The notes under the pieces: model-generated
The model's input: the letters and a program-made list of their open reading frames with translations, nothing else
Database searches by the model: none
Told to the model about the DNA's origin: nothing
Assembly (NCBI GenBank): GCA_035507915.1
Contig: DATJNS010000089.1
Span: 1 to 9,890 of the forward strand
Reading direction: 5' to 3'
Length of the DNA stretch: 9,890 bases
Origin: JACQAI01 sp035507915
GTDB taxonomy: Bacteria; Pseudomonadota; Alphaproteobacteria; Elsterales; Elsteraceae
Shown: piece by piece, positions 1-6,259 of the stretch
How positions within the stretch are numbered: position 1 is the stretch's first letter
How the letters are laid out: each line of letters begins with the position of its first letter
Made by a program: the position numbers and the translations under genes

Positions 1-1
1 G

Positions 2-277
2 GCGCTGCGCATCGTCGCGCCGCCGCTGGTCAACGAAGCGGTCGCGATCGTCAAGAACACCTCGCTCGCCATGGCGATCGGCGTCGCCGAGCTGACCTAC
101 CAGTACAAGTCGATCGACATCTTCGCGTTCCGCGGCACCGAGGCCTTGACCGCCGTGACGGTGATCTACCTGGCGCTCTGCCTGGCGATCGCCGGCGGCG
201 GGCACCTGGTGTCGCGGCAGCTGTCGCGCCACGTGACCGCCGCGCGCGGCCTCGCCGCGCTGCCGACCAGCGAGTGA
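2..277 (+). CDS. Polar amino-acid ABC transporter permease, C-terminal part (5' end outside window)
   Basis: Inner-membrane permease subunit of a polar amino-acid uptake ABC transporter (HisM/GltJ type). Only the last 91 codons are visible, open from the first base of the window. The visible part begins just after the EAA loop that docks on the ATPase and shows the family signature VKNTSLA followed by IGVAEL. A hydrophobic segment follows (TAVTVIYLALCLAIAGGG, the last membrane helix), then a short basic cytoplasmic tail. The stop TGA overlaps the GTG start of the next permease as GTGA, so the two subunits are probably translationally coupled and form a heterodimer. Substrate cannot be told from this fragment. 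The binding protein and ATPase genes are not in the window and presumably lie upstream. Confidence 0.88.
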   Translation, partial: ALRIVAPPLVNEAVAIVKNTSLAMAIGVAELTYQYKSIDIFAFRGTEALTAVTVIYLALCLAIAGGGHLVSRQLSRHVTAARGLAALPTSE

Positions 278-987
278 CGCCGATGGAGCTCGCGCGCGTC
301 TGGACCGTGCCGAACTGGGAACGCCTCCTGGTCGGCGACCTGTTCAACACCGGCGCGATCGGCGGGCTGCTCGTCACCCTGCTGCTCGGCCTCGGCACCA
401 TCGTGCTGTCGACCCTGCTGGGCACGCTGATCGGCCTCGTGCGCGCCGGAGCGTCGCGCGCGCTGCGCTTGGCCGCCGGCGTCTACGTGCAGAGCTTCCG
501 CAACGTGCCGGCCCTGATCCTGATCTTCTGGGTCTTCTTCTTTCCGCCTTTGCTCGGCATCGAGCTCTCGCGGTTCGCCAGCGTGCTGGTCGCGCTGACC
601 TTGTTCACCGCCGCCTACATCGCCGAGATCGTCGACGGCGGCATCCGCTCGGTCGCGCCGGGCCATGTCGAGGCGGCGCGCGCGCTCGGCATGAGCGCGC
701 TCGAGATCCGGCTATGGATCGTGCTGCCGCAGGCCTTCTTCAACATGCTGCCGGCGCTCGCCGGCCGCTACGTCGTGGCGATCAAGAACACCTCGCTCGC
801 CTTCCTGATCGGGCTCGCCGACCTGACCGAGATCGGCAAGGAGATCGGCGCCCGCCTGATGACCGCGCCGATCGAGGTCTACATCACCCTCATGCTGCTG
901 TATTTTGTCGTCAATCGCGGCCTCTCGGCGCTGATGCGGCGGCTCGAGGACCGCACCCGCTTCAACCGCATCTTCCTGCATATCTGA
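274..987 (+). CDS. Polar amino-acid ABC transporter permease (HisQ/GlnP/GltK type)
   Basis: Second membrane subunit of the amino-acid importer, 237 residues, a normal length for the family. Hydrophobic segments lie near residues 29-55, 78-97, 101-120 and 200-215. The EAA loop that contacts the ATPase runs about 122-154 (GGIRS, then EAARALGM and LPQAFF), followed by the signature IKNTSLAFLIGLADL at 170-184. The start is either GTG 274, overlapping the upstream stop by four bases, or ATG 283; neither has a clear Shine-Dalgarno, which fits coupled translation. A 20-base stretch at 782-801 is identical to 51-70 in the upstream permease. It encodes the shared KNTSLA motif and reflects paralogy of the two subunits. 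The decarboxylase-like gene starts 22 bases downstream, so the substrate may be the amino acid that enzyme uses (inference). Confidence 0.92.
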   Translation: MTPMELARVWTVPNWERLLVGDLFNTGAIGGLLVTLLLGLGTIVLSTLLGTLIGLVRAGASRALRLAAGVYVQSFRNVPALILIFWVFFFPPLLGIELSRFASVLVALTLFTAAYIAEIVDGGIRSVAPGHVEAARALGMSALEIRLWIVLPQAFFNMLPALAGRYVVAIKNTSLAFLIGLADLTEIGKEIGARLMTAPIEVYITLMLLYFVVNRGLSALMRRLEDRTRFNRIFLHI

Positions 988-1009
988 TATCGCCTTCCAG
1001 GAGACCCCC

Positions 1010-2350
1010 ATGGACCGCACCAAGGCACGCGAGATCATCGACCGCTGGATGTTCCCGGTCGAGAAGAAGAGCTACATGGGCGGCCTCGAGAACAAGCCGA
1101 TCCTGGCGAGCTCGAAGGGCTCGACCGTCGTCGACACCGACGGCAAGGAGTACCTGGATTTCCAGTCGGGCCAGATGGGCGCGGCGCTCGGCCACCAGCA
1201 TCCGCGCATCGTCAAGGTCATCACCGAGACGATGAAGACCCTGATGCACGCGACCAAGACGATGCTGACCGTGCCGCGCCTGAGGCTCCACGAGCGGCTC
1301 GGCAAGCTGCTGCCCAAGCCACTGCAGAAGTCGCTGTTCCTGGTCAGCGGCAGCGACGCCATCGAGGCGGCGGTCGACCTGGCGCGCAAGGCGACCGGCG
1401 GGCTCGACGTGATCGGGCTGCATACCGGCCTGCACGGCTCGACGTCGTATCTCACGCGCTCGCTGTCGTTCGCCTGGAGCCGCAGCAAGCACGCCATCGT
1501 CGCGCCCGCGACCTCGTCGATCCTGACGCCGCACTGCTACCGCTGCCCGCTCGGGCTCACCTATCCGAAGTGCGAGATCCAGTGCCTGAAGACCAGCCTG
1601 GAGCTGGCCGACGCCAACTTCACCTCGAAGCCGGCGGCGTTCATCGGCGAACCGGTCCTGAGCGCCGGCGGCATCATCGTGCCGCCTGTCGGCTACTTCA
1701 CCGCGCTCAAGCGCGAGCTCGAGCGCCGCGACATGCTGATGATCCTCGACGAGTCGCAGACCGGCCTCGGCAAGACCGGCAAGCTGTTCGGTTTCCAGCA
1801 CGAGCCCGGCCTGGTGCCCGACATCATCACGATCTCGAAGCACTTCGGCGGCGGCCTGCCGATCAGCGCGGTGTGCACGACCGCCGAGATCGCCGACCGG
1901 GCGGTCGCCAACGGCTATTTCGCCACGCGCTCGCACGCCGCCGACCCGATCCTGTGCGCGGCCGGCGAGGAGAGCCTCGACATCGTGGTCGACGAGGACA
2001 TGCCCGGCAATGCCCAGCGCATCGAGAAGCGCATCAAGGCCGCGTTCACCGAGATGGCCAAGGAGTTCGAGCTGATCGGCGACGTGCGCGGCCGCGGCGT
2101 GCTGATCGGCATCGAGTTCGTCACCGACCGCGTCGCCAAGACGCCGGCCAACGACGCGGTGCGCGAGATGACGGCCTACTGCCTCGACAAGGGCCTGATC
2201 TTCCAGCTGCGCGGCACGCGCGGCGACCTCAACGTGATCCGCCTGATCCCGCCGATGGTGACGACCGACGCCGAAGTCGACCGCGCCATGTCGATCCTGC
2301 GCGACGCGCTCGTCCTGGTCTCGCGCAAGGCCTCGCGCGCGGCCGAGTAG
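1010..2350 (+). CDS. Class III PLP enzyme, 2,2-dialkylglycine decarboxylase-like aminotransferase
   Basis: PLP-dependent fold-type I enzyme of 446 residues, cytoplasmic. Seen in the sequence: the cofactor Asp247 in DESQTGLGKTG, the Schiff-base Lys277 in TISKHFGGGLP, PLP-stacking His142, and SHAADP at 308-313. The segment LDFQSGQMGAALGHQHP (49-65) matches the dialkylglycine decarboxylase (DGD) pattern FxSGQM. Residues in line with DGD catalytic residues are kept: Gln55 (DGD Gln52), Ser218 in EPVLSAGG (Ser215) and Arg411 (Arg406). DGD Trp138 and Met141 appear as Leu141 and Ser144, so the substrate may differ. DGD couples oxidative decarboxylation of dialkylglycines such as 2-aminoisobutyrate to transamination of pyruvate. 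An unusual C-x2-C-x8-C-x3-C cluster lies at 176, 179, 188 and 192. AGGAG at 999-1003 supports ATG 1010. The class is certain; the decarboxylase call is moderate. A plain omega-aminotransferase is the alternative. Confidence 0.85.
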   Translation: MDRTKAREIIDRWMFPVEKKSYMGGLENKPILASSKGSTVVDTDGKEYLDFQSGQMGAALGHQHPRIVKVITETMKTLMHATKTMLTVPRLRLHERLGKLLPKPLQKSLFLVSGSDAIEAAVDLARKATGGLDVIGLHTGLHGSTSYLTRSLSFAWSRSKHAIVAPATSSILTPHCYRCPLGLTYPKCEIQCLKTSLELADANFTSKPAAFIGEPVLSAGGIIVPPVGYFTALKRELERRDMLMILDESQTGLGKTGKLFGFQHEPGLVPDIITISKHFGGGLPISAVCTTAEIADRAVANGYFATRSHAADPILCAAGEESLDIVVDEDMPGNAQRIEKRIKAAFTEMAKEFELIGDVRGRGVLIGIEFVTDRVAKTPANDAVREMTAYCLDKGLIFQLRGTRGDLNVIRLIPPMVTTDAEVDRAMSILRDALVLVSRKASRAAE

Positions 2351-2440
2351 CCGCGCCCCGGCCGGCCGCGCCGCACGCAAGGCAGGTATACCGCAGCCGA
2401 CGTTTGCCCGCCGCCACCGACGCGGGCATGCTGGTGGCGA

Positions 2441-2585
2441 CGTTCTCAGGGCGGGGTGGAAGTCCCCACCGGCGGTGAGCGCGAGCGATCGCGCAAGCCC
2501 GCGAGCGCTTCCCGGCCTGCCGGGAAGGTCAGCAGATTCGGTGCGATTCCGAAGCCGACGGTCACAGTCCGGATGGAAGAGAACG
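2441..2585 (+). promoter_or_regulatory. FMN riboswitch (RFN element)
   Basis: Conserved RFN aptamer that binds flavin mononucleotide in mRNA and lowers expression of riboflavin genes. The closing stem P1 is perfect: cgttctc 2441-2447 with gagaacg 2579-2585. Hallmark blocks follow in the right order: agggcggggtg with ccccaccggcggtgag, then agcccgcgagc at 2496-2506, ggtcagcagattcggtg at 2527-2543, and gccgacggtcacagtccgg from 2554. The variable arm between 2507 and 2526 is a short hairpin. It lies 94 bases before the start of ribH2, the expected target. I see only a weak promoter candidate upstream (tatacc at 2387) with no convincing -35. Confidence 0.97.
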
Positions 2586-2590
2586 CGACG

Positions 2591-2634
2591 CGCCGGATGA
2601 CGGCGGCCCGCCTCGGGCCGCCGCACGTCCGGCG
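2591..2634 (+). promoter_or_regulatory. Strong two-part hairpin just after the FMN aptamer
   Basis: Outer stem cgccgga 2591-2597 pairs with tccggcg 2628-2634. Inner stem cggcggccc 2601-2609 pairs perfectly with gggccgccg 2615-2623 around a 5-base loop. It starts six bases after aptamer stem P1. No run of T follows, so it is not a textbook intrinsic terminator. It may act as part of the expression platform, as a pause site, or as a terminator without a U-tract. Role inferred from position only. Confidence 0.5.
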
Positions 2635-2641
2635 GTCCGTC

Positions 2642-2679
2642 GTGCCCTGAGCCCGTCTCGAACGACCGAGGAGGGGCAC
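2642..2679 (+). promoter_or_regulatory. Possible ribosome-binding-site sequestering hairpin of ribH2
   Basis: gtgccct 2642-2648 can pair with ggggcac 2673-2679 (six Watson-Crick pairs and one G-U), ending on the base before ATG 2680. The paired 3' arm includes the end of the strong Shine-Dalgarno aggagggg 2669-2676. A small inner stem ctcg 2657-2660 with cgag 2667-2670 covers the rest. This is the layout expected for a riboswitch that represses translation. The base pairing is seen; the regulatory role is inferred. Confidence 0.45.
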
Positions 2680-3243
2680 ATGGACCGACACGACACCGAC
2701 ACCAAGACCGATGAGACGGCGGGCGACGCGCGGCCGATCGACCGCGTGGCGTTCGTGCAGGCGTGCTGGCACAAGGACATCGTCGACCGCTGCCGCGACT
2801 CCTTCGTCGCCGAGATGGCGCGGCTCGGCCATCCGGCGGGCGGTGTCGAAATCTTCGAGGTGCCGGGCTCGTTCGAGATTCCGCTCGAAGCGCAGATCCT
2901 GGCCAAGAGCGGCCGCTACGCCGCCGTGGTCGCCGCCGGCTTCGTGGTCGACGGCGGCATCTATCGCCACGATTTCGTCGCCGCGGCGGTGATCGACGCG
3001 CTGATGCGCATCCAGCTCGACACCGGCGTGCCGATGATCTCGGCGGTGCTCACGCCGCAACGCTTCCACGAGCACGACGACCATCGACGCTTCTTCCTCG
3101 AGCATTTCGTGATCAAGGGCGCCGAGGCCGCCGCGGCCTGCCTCAAGACGATCGCCAACCTCAGGCAGGCGGGCCTGCTGCGCGCCGAGCCGCCGCGCCG
3201 GCTGGCCAAGGGCCGCGAGACCGCGCGGACCGCGCGCGCCTAG
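2680..3243 (+). CDS. ribH2: 6,7-dimethyl-8-ribityllumazine synthase, type II (RibH2)
   Basis: Makes 6,7-dimethyl-8-ribityllumazine from 5-amino-6-ribitylaminouracil and 3,4-dihydroxybutanone 4-phosphate, the penultimate step of riboflavin synthesis. Seen: FVQACWHKDIVD (25-36) with the Trp of the type II substrate pocket, FEVPGSFEIPL (59-69), VVDGGIYRHDFVA (89-101) with the likely catalytic His97, and LTPQRFHEHDDH (124-135) where His-rich residues stand at the phosphate site. These match the decameric RibH2 of Brucella and Mesorhizobium rather than icosahedral RibH1. At 187 residues it is longer than Brucella RibH2 (about 158), with a polar N-terminal lead of about 18 residues and a basic Arg/Ala-rich tail from about 168. 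It stands alone, without ribD, ribE or ribBA beside it, as RibH2 genes typically do, and lies behind the FMN riboswitch, which should reduce it when FMN is plentiful. Confidence 0.95.
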   Translation: MDRHDTDTKTDETAGDARPIDRVAFVQACWHKDIVDRCRDSFVAEMARLGHPAGGVEIFEVPGSFEIPLEAQILAKSGRYAAVVAAGFVVDGGIYRHDFVAAAVIDALMRIQLDTGVPMISAVLTPQRFHEHDDHRRFFLEHFVIKGAEAAAACLKTIANLRQAGLLRAEPPRRLAKGRETARTARA

Positions 3244-3894
3244 CTAACCGGTCGTGAAGGTGATCGCGAGGTCGGTGGCGCCGCGCGGCGGGTCGCTGAG
3301 CTCGGCCTTGAACTTGGCGGTCTCGCCGGGCAGCAGCACGAGCACACCGGGCGTGAAGGTCCAGTTCTTGAGGTCCTGGTGGGCGGCGCTGCGCACCACG
3401 GCCTTGAGCCGCGGCACCTCGCGCGGCCGGTTCGACACGTTGACCACCGTGCCCTCGACGACGATCGCGGGCGGGCCGTCCTCGCGCCGCGTCGAGCTGA
3501 CGTCGCGCAGCTCGAGGCCGGCGCCGACCGTCTCGACCGGCAGCCCGACGATGTCGTAGAGGCGCGCCGCCGGGGGCCACGCCGCGACCACCTGATCGCG
3601 CCCGAGGACCATGCCGCCGGCGCCGCCGACCAGCACGAACAGGAAGACCAGCCAGCCGATCGCCTGGCCCGAGCGCGCGCGGGGCTGCGGAAAGGCCGGC
3701 AGGTTGGAGCCCGGCGGGATCGGGCGAATCGCATCGGGCGCCGGCTCGACGTCGGCGGGCTTCGGCAGGTCCGGCGACGGCGCCTGCATCCAGGTGTGCT
3801 TGCAGTTCGCGCACCGCACCATCCGGCCAGTCGGCCCCAGGGCCTTGGGATCGACGATGTAGCGGCTCGAGCAGGACGGACAGGTGACGATCAT
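3244..3894 (-). CDS. MJ0042-type zinc-ribbon membrane protein
   Basis: Protein of 216 residues. The N-terminus is a zinc ribbon of the MJ0042 family: CPSC at 5-8 and CANC at 28-31 enclose a short sheet, with GRMVRC and HTW typical of the family. A Pro-rich linker (about 38-72) leads to one membrane helix at about 78-98 (GWLVFLFVLVGGAGGMVLG). The C-terminal domain, about 120-216, looks like a beta-sandwich of the DUF3426/FxLYD sort (VVEGTVVNVSN, then LLPGETAKFKAEL). The zinc ribbon would be cytoplasmic and the sandwich periplasmic. The function of the family is not known to me. The gene is divergent from ftsE, an arrangement I recall from alphaproteobacteria, which hints at an envelope or division role (inference). 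No clear Shine-Dalgarno precedes ATG 3894. Its stop directly abuts the ribH2 stop. Confidence 0.85.
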   Translation of the reverse strand: MIVTCPSCSSRYIVDPKALGPTGRMVRCANCKHTWMQAPSPDLPKPADVEPAPDAIRPIPPGSNLPAFPQPRARSGQAIGWLVFLFVLVGGAGGMVLGRDQVVAAWPPAARLYDIVGLPVETVGAGLELRDVSSTRREDGPPAIVVEGTVVNVSNRPREVPRLKAVVRSAAHQDLKNWTFTPGVLVLLPGETAKFKAELSDPPRGATDLAITFTTG

Positions 3895-3929
3895 GCAGCC
3901 CGGTAGTCGTTTTATCGTTGTTGCGGGCT

Positions 3930-3958
3930 TTTATAGGTGTTGGCGCCAATTCGGGCAA
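3930..3958 (-). promoter_or_regulatory. Sigma70-like promoter of the zinc-ribbon gene
   Basis: Read on the minus strand: TTGCCC (3958-3953), a 17-base spacer, then TATAAA (3935-3930). This predicts a start near 3923 and a leader of about 29 bases to ATG 3894. The -10 matches consensus at 5 of 6 and the -35 at 4 of 6. It lies in the 178-base divergent gap before ftsE. I did not find an equally convincing promoter for ftsE in the same gap. Confidence 0.5.
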
Positions 3959-4072
3959 GGAAAGCCTAGTACTGGCGCGCCTGATCTCGACCCCGACAGG
4001 AATAACTGCCCGTGCGCGACGATCGCACCCTCGCCGCAGCGACGCGCGCCATGATAGGGTCCGGCTCCGGCC

Positions 4073-4753
4073 ATGGTTCGCTTCGACAATGTGGGGATGC
4101 GCTACGGCAGCGGCCCCGAGGTGCTGCGCGACATCTCGTTTGCGCTTGCCCCCGGCTCGTTCCATTTCCTGACCGGGGCAAGCGGCGCCGGCAAGTCGAC
4201 CCTGCTGCGGCTCCTCTACCTGGCGCAGCGCCCGACCCGCGGCCTGATCACGATGTTCGACAAGGACCTCGCCACCCTGCCGCGCGACGAGCTGCCGGCG
4301 CTCCGGCGTCGCATCGGCGTGGTGTTCCAGGACTTCCGGCTGATCGGCCACCTGAGCGCGCTCGACAACGTGGCGCTGCCCCTCAAGATCGCGGGCGCGC
4401 GCGACGACCAGATCCGCGACCACGTGCGCGAGCTGCTCACCTGGGTCGGGCTGGGCGACCACGTCGATGCCAAGCCCGCGACCCTGTCGGGCGGCCAGCA
4501 GCAGCGCGTCGCGCTGGCGCGCGCCGTGATCGGCCGGCCGGCGCTGCTGCTCGCCGACGAGCCGACCGGCAACGTCGACGACCGCATCGCGCTGCGCCTG
4601 CTTCATCTGTTCGACGAGCTCAACAAGATGGGCACCACCGTGGTGGTCGCCACGCACAACGAATCGCTGATCGCGCGCATGCGCCACCCCGTCCTGCATC
4701 TCGACAAGGGCGAGTTGGCGCAGCGCGCCGCCGCGCGCGCGGCCACGCCATGA
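4073..4753 (+). CDS. ftsE: Cell division ATP-binding protein FtsE
   Basis: Cytoplasmic ATPase of the FtsEX complex, which sits at the division septum and, through FtsX, controls periplasmic peptidoglycan hydrolases. All ABC motifs are present in 226 residues: Walker A GASGAGKST 35-43, Q-loop Gln86 in VVFQDFRL, signature LSGGQQQR 138-145, Walker B LLLADE 158-163 with catalytic Glu163, and switch His195 in ATHN. The DFRLI and LLTWVGL segments are typical of FtsE rather than LolD or MacB. ATG 4073 is chosen because VRFDNVGMRYG is the normal N-terminus; the Shine-Dalgarno is weak. ftsX follows 19 bases later. It is the first gene of a run extending to plsC. Confidence 0.96.
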   Translation: MVRFDNVGMRYGSGPEVLRDISFALAPGSFHFLTGASGAGKSTLLRLLYLAQRPTRGLITMFDKDLATLPRDELPALRRRIGVVFQDFRLIGHLSALDNVALPLKIAGARDDQIRDHVRELLTWVGLGDHVDAKPATLSGGQQQRVALARAVIGRPALLLADEPTGNVDDRIALRLLHLFDELNKMGTTVVVATHNESLIARMRHPVLHLDKGELAQRAAARAATP

Positions 4754-4776
4754 CCGCATCCGCCGTGATCGCGTGA
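4750..4776 (+). other. Eight-codon open frame bridging ftsE and ftsX
   Basis: ATG 4750 overlaps the ftsE stop as ATGA. The frame reads MTASAVIA and stops at TGA 4774-4776, which overlaps the GTG start of ftsX as GTGA. It could hand ribosomes from ftsE to ftsX, since neither it nor ftsX has a visible Shine-Dalgarno. A peptide function is unlikely. The overlaps are seen; the coupling role is inferred and may be chance. Confidence 0.35.
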
Positions 4777-5681
4777 CCCCGGCGCGGCTCGCCGACTGGT
4801 GGCTTCGGCTCATCGCGCGCAACGACCTGCCGTTGCGCGGCGACGACACCGGCCGTTTCCTGCCCTGGGTGGTCGCCGTGATGGTGTTCCTCGCCACCCT
4901 GTCGTTCGCCGCCGCGCTGGCGGTCGGCGCGGCGGCCAACCGCTGGCAGCACGACCTCAGCGGCAGCGCGACCGTGCAGATCGCCGACACCGGCACCGGC
5001 AGCCTCGACGCGCGCGTCGCCGCCGCGCTCGACCTCTTGCGCCGCACGCCCGGCATCCGGCGCGCCGATCCGATCTCGCCCCAAGCGGCGGCCGAGCTGC
5101 TCAAGCCCTGGCTCGGCAACGCCGCGGCGCTCGCCGACCTGCCGATGCCGCGCCTGATCGACGTCGCCTTCGACACCTATCAGGTCGACACGGTCACGCT
5201 CGGCCGGCAGCTCGCCGCCGCGGTGCCGGGCGCCAGCTTCGACGACCATCGCCGCTGGGTCGAGGGCCTGGCCCTGATCGCGCGCTCGATCATGCTGGTC
5301 GCCACCGTCGTCGTCGTGCTGGTCGCCGGCGTCGCCGCGCTGTCGGTCATCTTCGCGGTGCGCAGCGGGCTCGCCGTGCATCGCGACGTCATCGAGGTCC
5401 TGCACCTGATCGGCGCGCACGACGACTACATCGCCAACAGCTTCGCGCGCCACACGTTGTGGACCGGTCTGCGCGGCGGCGCGATCGGCTCGCTGCTGGC
5501 GATCGGCAGCCTGATCGCGCTGTCCCATGTCGGGCGCGACGCGGCGCCCGGCATGCTGCCGGGCCTCCAGCTCGAGACGCTCGACTGGGTGATGCTCGTG
5601 CTGATCGTGCCGCTCACCGCGCTGCTGGCGGCGGCGACCGCGCGCGCGACCGTGTTGCGCGCGCTGGCGCGGCTGATCTGA
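4773..5681 (+). CDS. ftsX: Cell division protein FtsX
   Basis: Membrane partner of FtsE, 302 residues, normal length. Membrane segments lie near 31-54, 172-196, 231-251 and 270-290, the four-helix plan of FtsX. The large periplasmic loop (about 56-170), which in other bacteria contacts hydrolase activators, lies between helices 1 and 2. The cytoplasmic segment HRDVIEVLHLIGAHDDYIA (203-221) after helix 2 is the conserved FtsX motif. The start is GTG 4773: I find no better in-frame start close upstream, and it overlaps the stop of an 8-codon frame. FtsX-family similarity is weaker in the periplasmic loop, as usual. It is directly behind ftsE, and the next gene begins 11 bases after its stop. 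Confidence 0.93.
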   Translation: MTPARLADWWLRLIARNDLPLRGDDTGRFLPWVVAVMVFLATLSFAAALAVGAAANRWQHDLSGSATVQIADTGTGSLDARVAAALDLLRRTPGIRRADPISPQAAAELLKPWLGNAAALADLPMPRLIDVAFDTYQVDTVTLGRQLAAAVPGASFDDHRRWVEGLALIARSIMLVATVVVVLVAGVAALSVIFAVRSGLAVHRDVIEVLHLIGAHDDYIANSFARHTLWTGLRGGAIGSLLAIGSLIALSHVGRDAAPGMLPGLQLETLDWVMLVLIVPLTALLAAATARATVLRALARLI

Positions 5682-5692
5682 GGCGCCGCGCC

Positions 5693-6259
5693 GTGACGCG
5701 TCTGCGCCCGATGCCGCGCCTGGTGCTGCTCGACCGCGACGGCGTGCTCAACGAGGACCGCGACGACTACGTGAAGTCGCCCGACGAGCTGGTCGTCTAT
5801 CCGGGCGCGCCCGCCGCGGTGGCACGCCTCAACCGCGCCGGCGTCAAGGTCGCGGTGGTGAGCAACCAGTCGGTGGTCGGCCGCGGCATCATCGCGCCCG
5901 AGCGGCTCGACGAGATCCACGCCCGCCTGACGGCGCGGCTGGCAGCCGGCGGCGCCGCGCTCGACGCGCTGCTGTTCGCGCCCGACCACCCGGAACGCGC
6001 GACCGAGCGTCGCAAGCCCGGCGCCGGCATGCTGCGCGAGGCGATGGCGCGCTTCCACGCCGCGCCCGCCGACACCGTAATGATCGGCGACCAGCCGACC
6101 GACGTCGAGGCGGCGCGGCGCGCCGGCGTCGACTTCATCCTGGTGCGCACCGGCAAGGGAAGCGGCGTCGAAGCCGGGCTCGCGCCGGGCCGCGCGCTCG
6201 CCGTGTTCGACGATCTCGCGGCCGCGGTCGCGGCGCTGCTCGCGGCGGGCGGGGCGTGA
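5693..6259 (+). CDS. HAD-IIIA phosphatase, GmhB/HisB-N-like, without zinc ligands
   Basis: HAD-superfamily phosphatase of 188 residues resembling D,D-heptose 1,7-bisphosphate phosphatase (GmhB) and the phosphatase half of HisB. Seen: motif I DRDGVLNED with nucleophile Asp14 and Asp16, motif II Ser57 in VVSNQS followed by GRG, motif III Lys108 in RKPGAGML, and motif IV GDQPTD with Asp133 and Asp137. The loop that in E. coli GmhB holds zinc through three Cys and one His reads FAPDHPERATER here (95-106); all four ligand positions are changed and the loop is short, so zinc binding is unlikely. GTG 5693 is preferred because GAGG lies at 5680-5683; ATG 5711 is possible (182 residues). The stop overlaps the next start as GTGA. 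The GmhB substrate, and so a lipopolysaccharide heptose role, is only a guess. Confidence 0.83.
   Translation: MTRLRPMPRLVLLDRDGVLNEDRDDYVKSPDELVVYPGAPAAVARLNRAGVKVAVVSNQSVVGRGIIAPERLDEIHARLTARLAAGGAALDALLFAPDHPERATERRKPGAGMLREAMARFHAAPADTVMIGDQPTDVEAARRAGVDFILVRTGKGSGVEAGLAPGRALAVFDDLAAAVAALLAAGGA

Noticed and set aside
51..801. 20-base direct repeat (51-70 and 782-801)
   Set aside because: Both copies encode the conserved KNTSLA motif in homologous permeases, so it is paralogy and not a mobile or regulatory repeat.
2351..2440. Promoter for ribH2 around tatacc at 2387
   Set aside because: The -10-like hexamer has no acceptable -35 at 16-18 bases, so it is not listed as a feature.
962..2626. 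Long minus-strand open frame opposite the PLP enzyme and riboswitch
   Set aside because: Its product is an Arg/Ala/Asp-rich run without domains and it crosses the conserved FMN riboswitch; a shadow of GC-rich codon bias.
3895..4072. Small gene in the gap before ftsE
   Set aside because: Open frames here lack recognisable products or a Shine-Dalgarno; the gap is better explained as a divergent promoter region.
3161..5176. Long minus-strand open frame across ribH2, the zinc-ribbon gene, ftsE and ftsX
   Set aside because: Out of frame with the recognised zinc-ribbon protein and antisense to ftsE and ftsX; no motif of its own.
4799..5692. Upstream extension of the HAD phosphatase frame through ftsX
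   Set aside because: The frame is open but Arg-rich and featureless until the HAD motif; GTG 5693 with GAGG before it is the sensible start.
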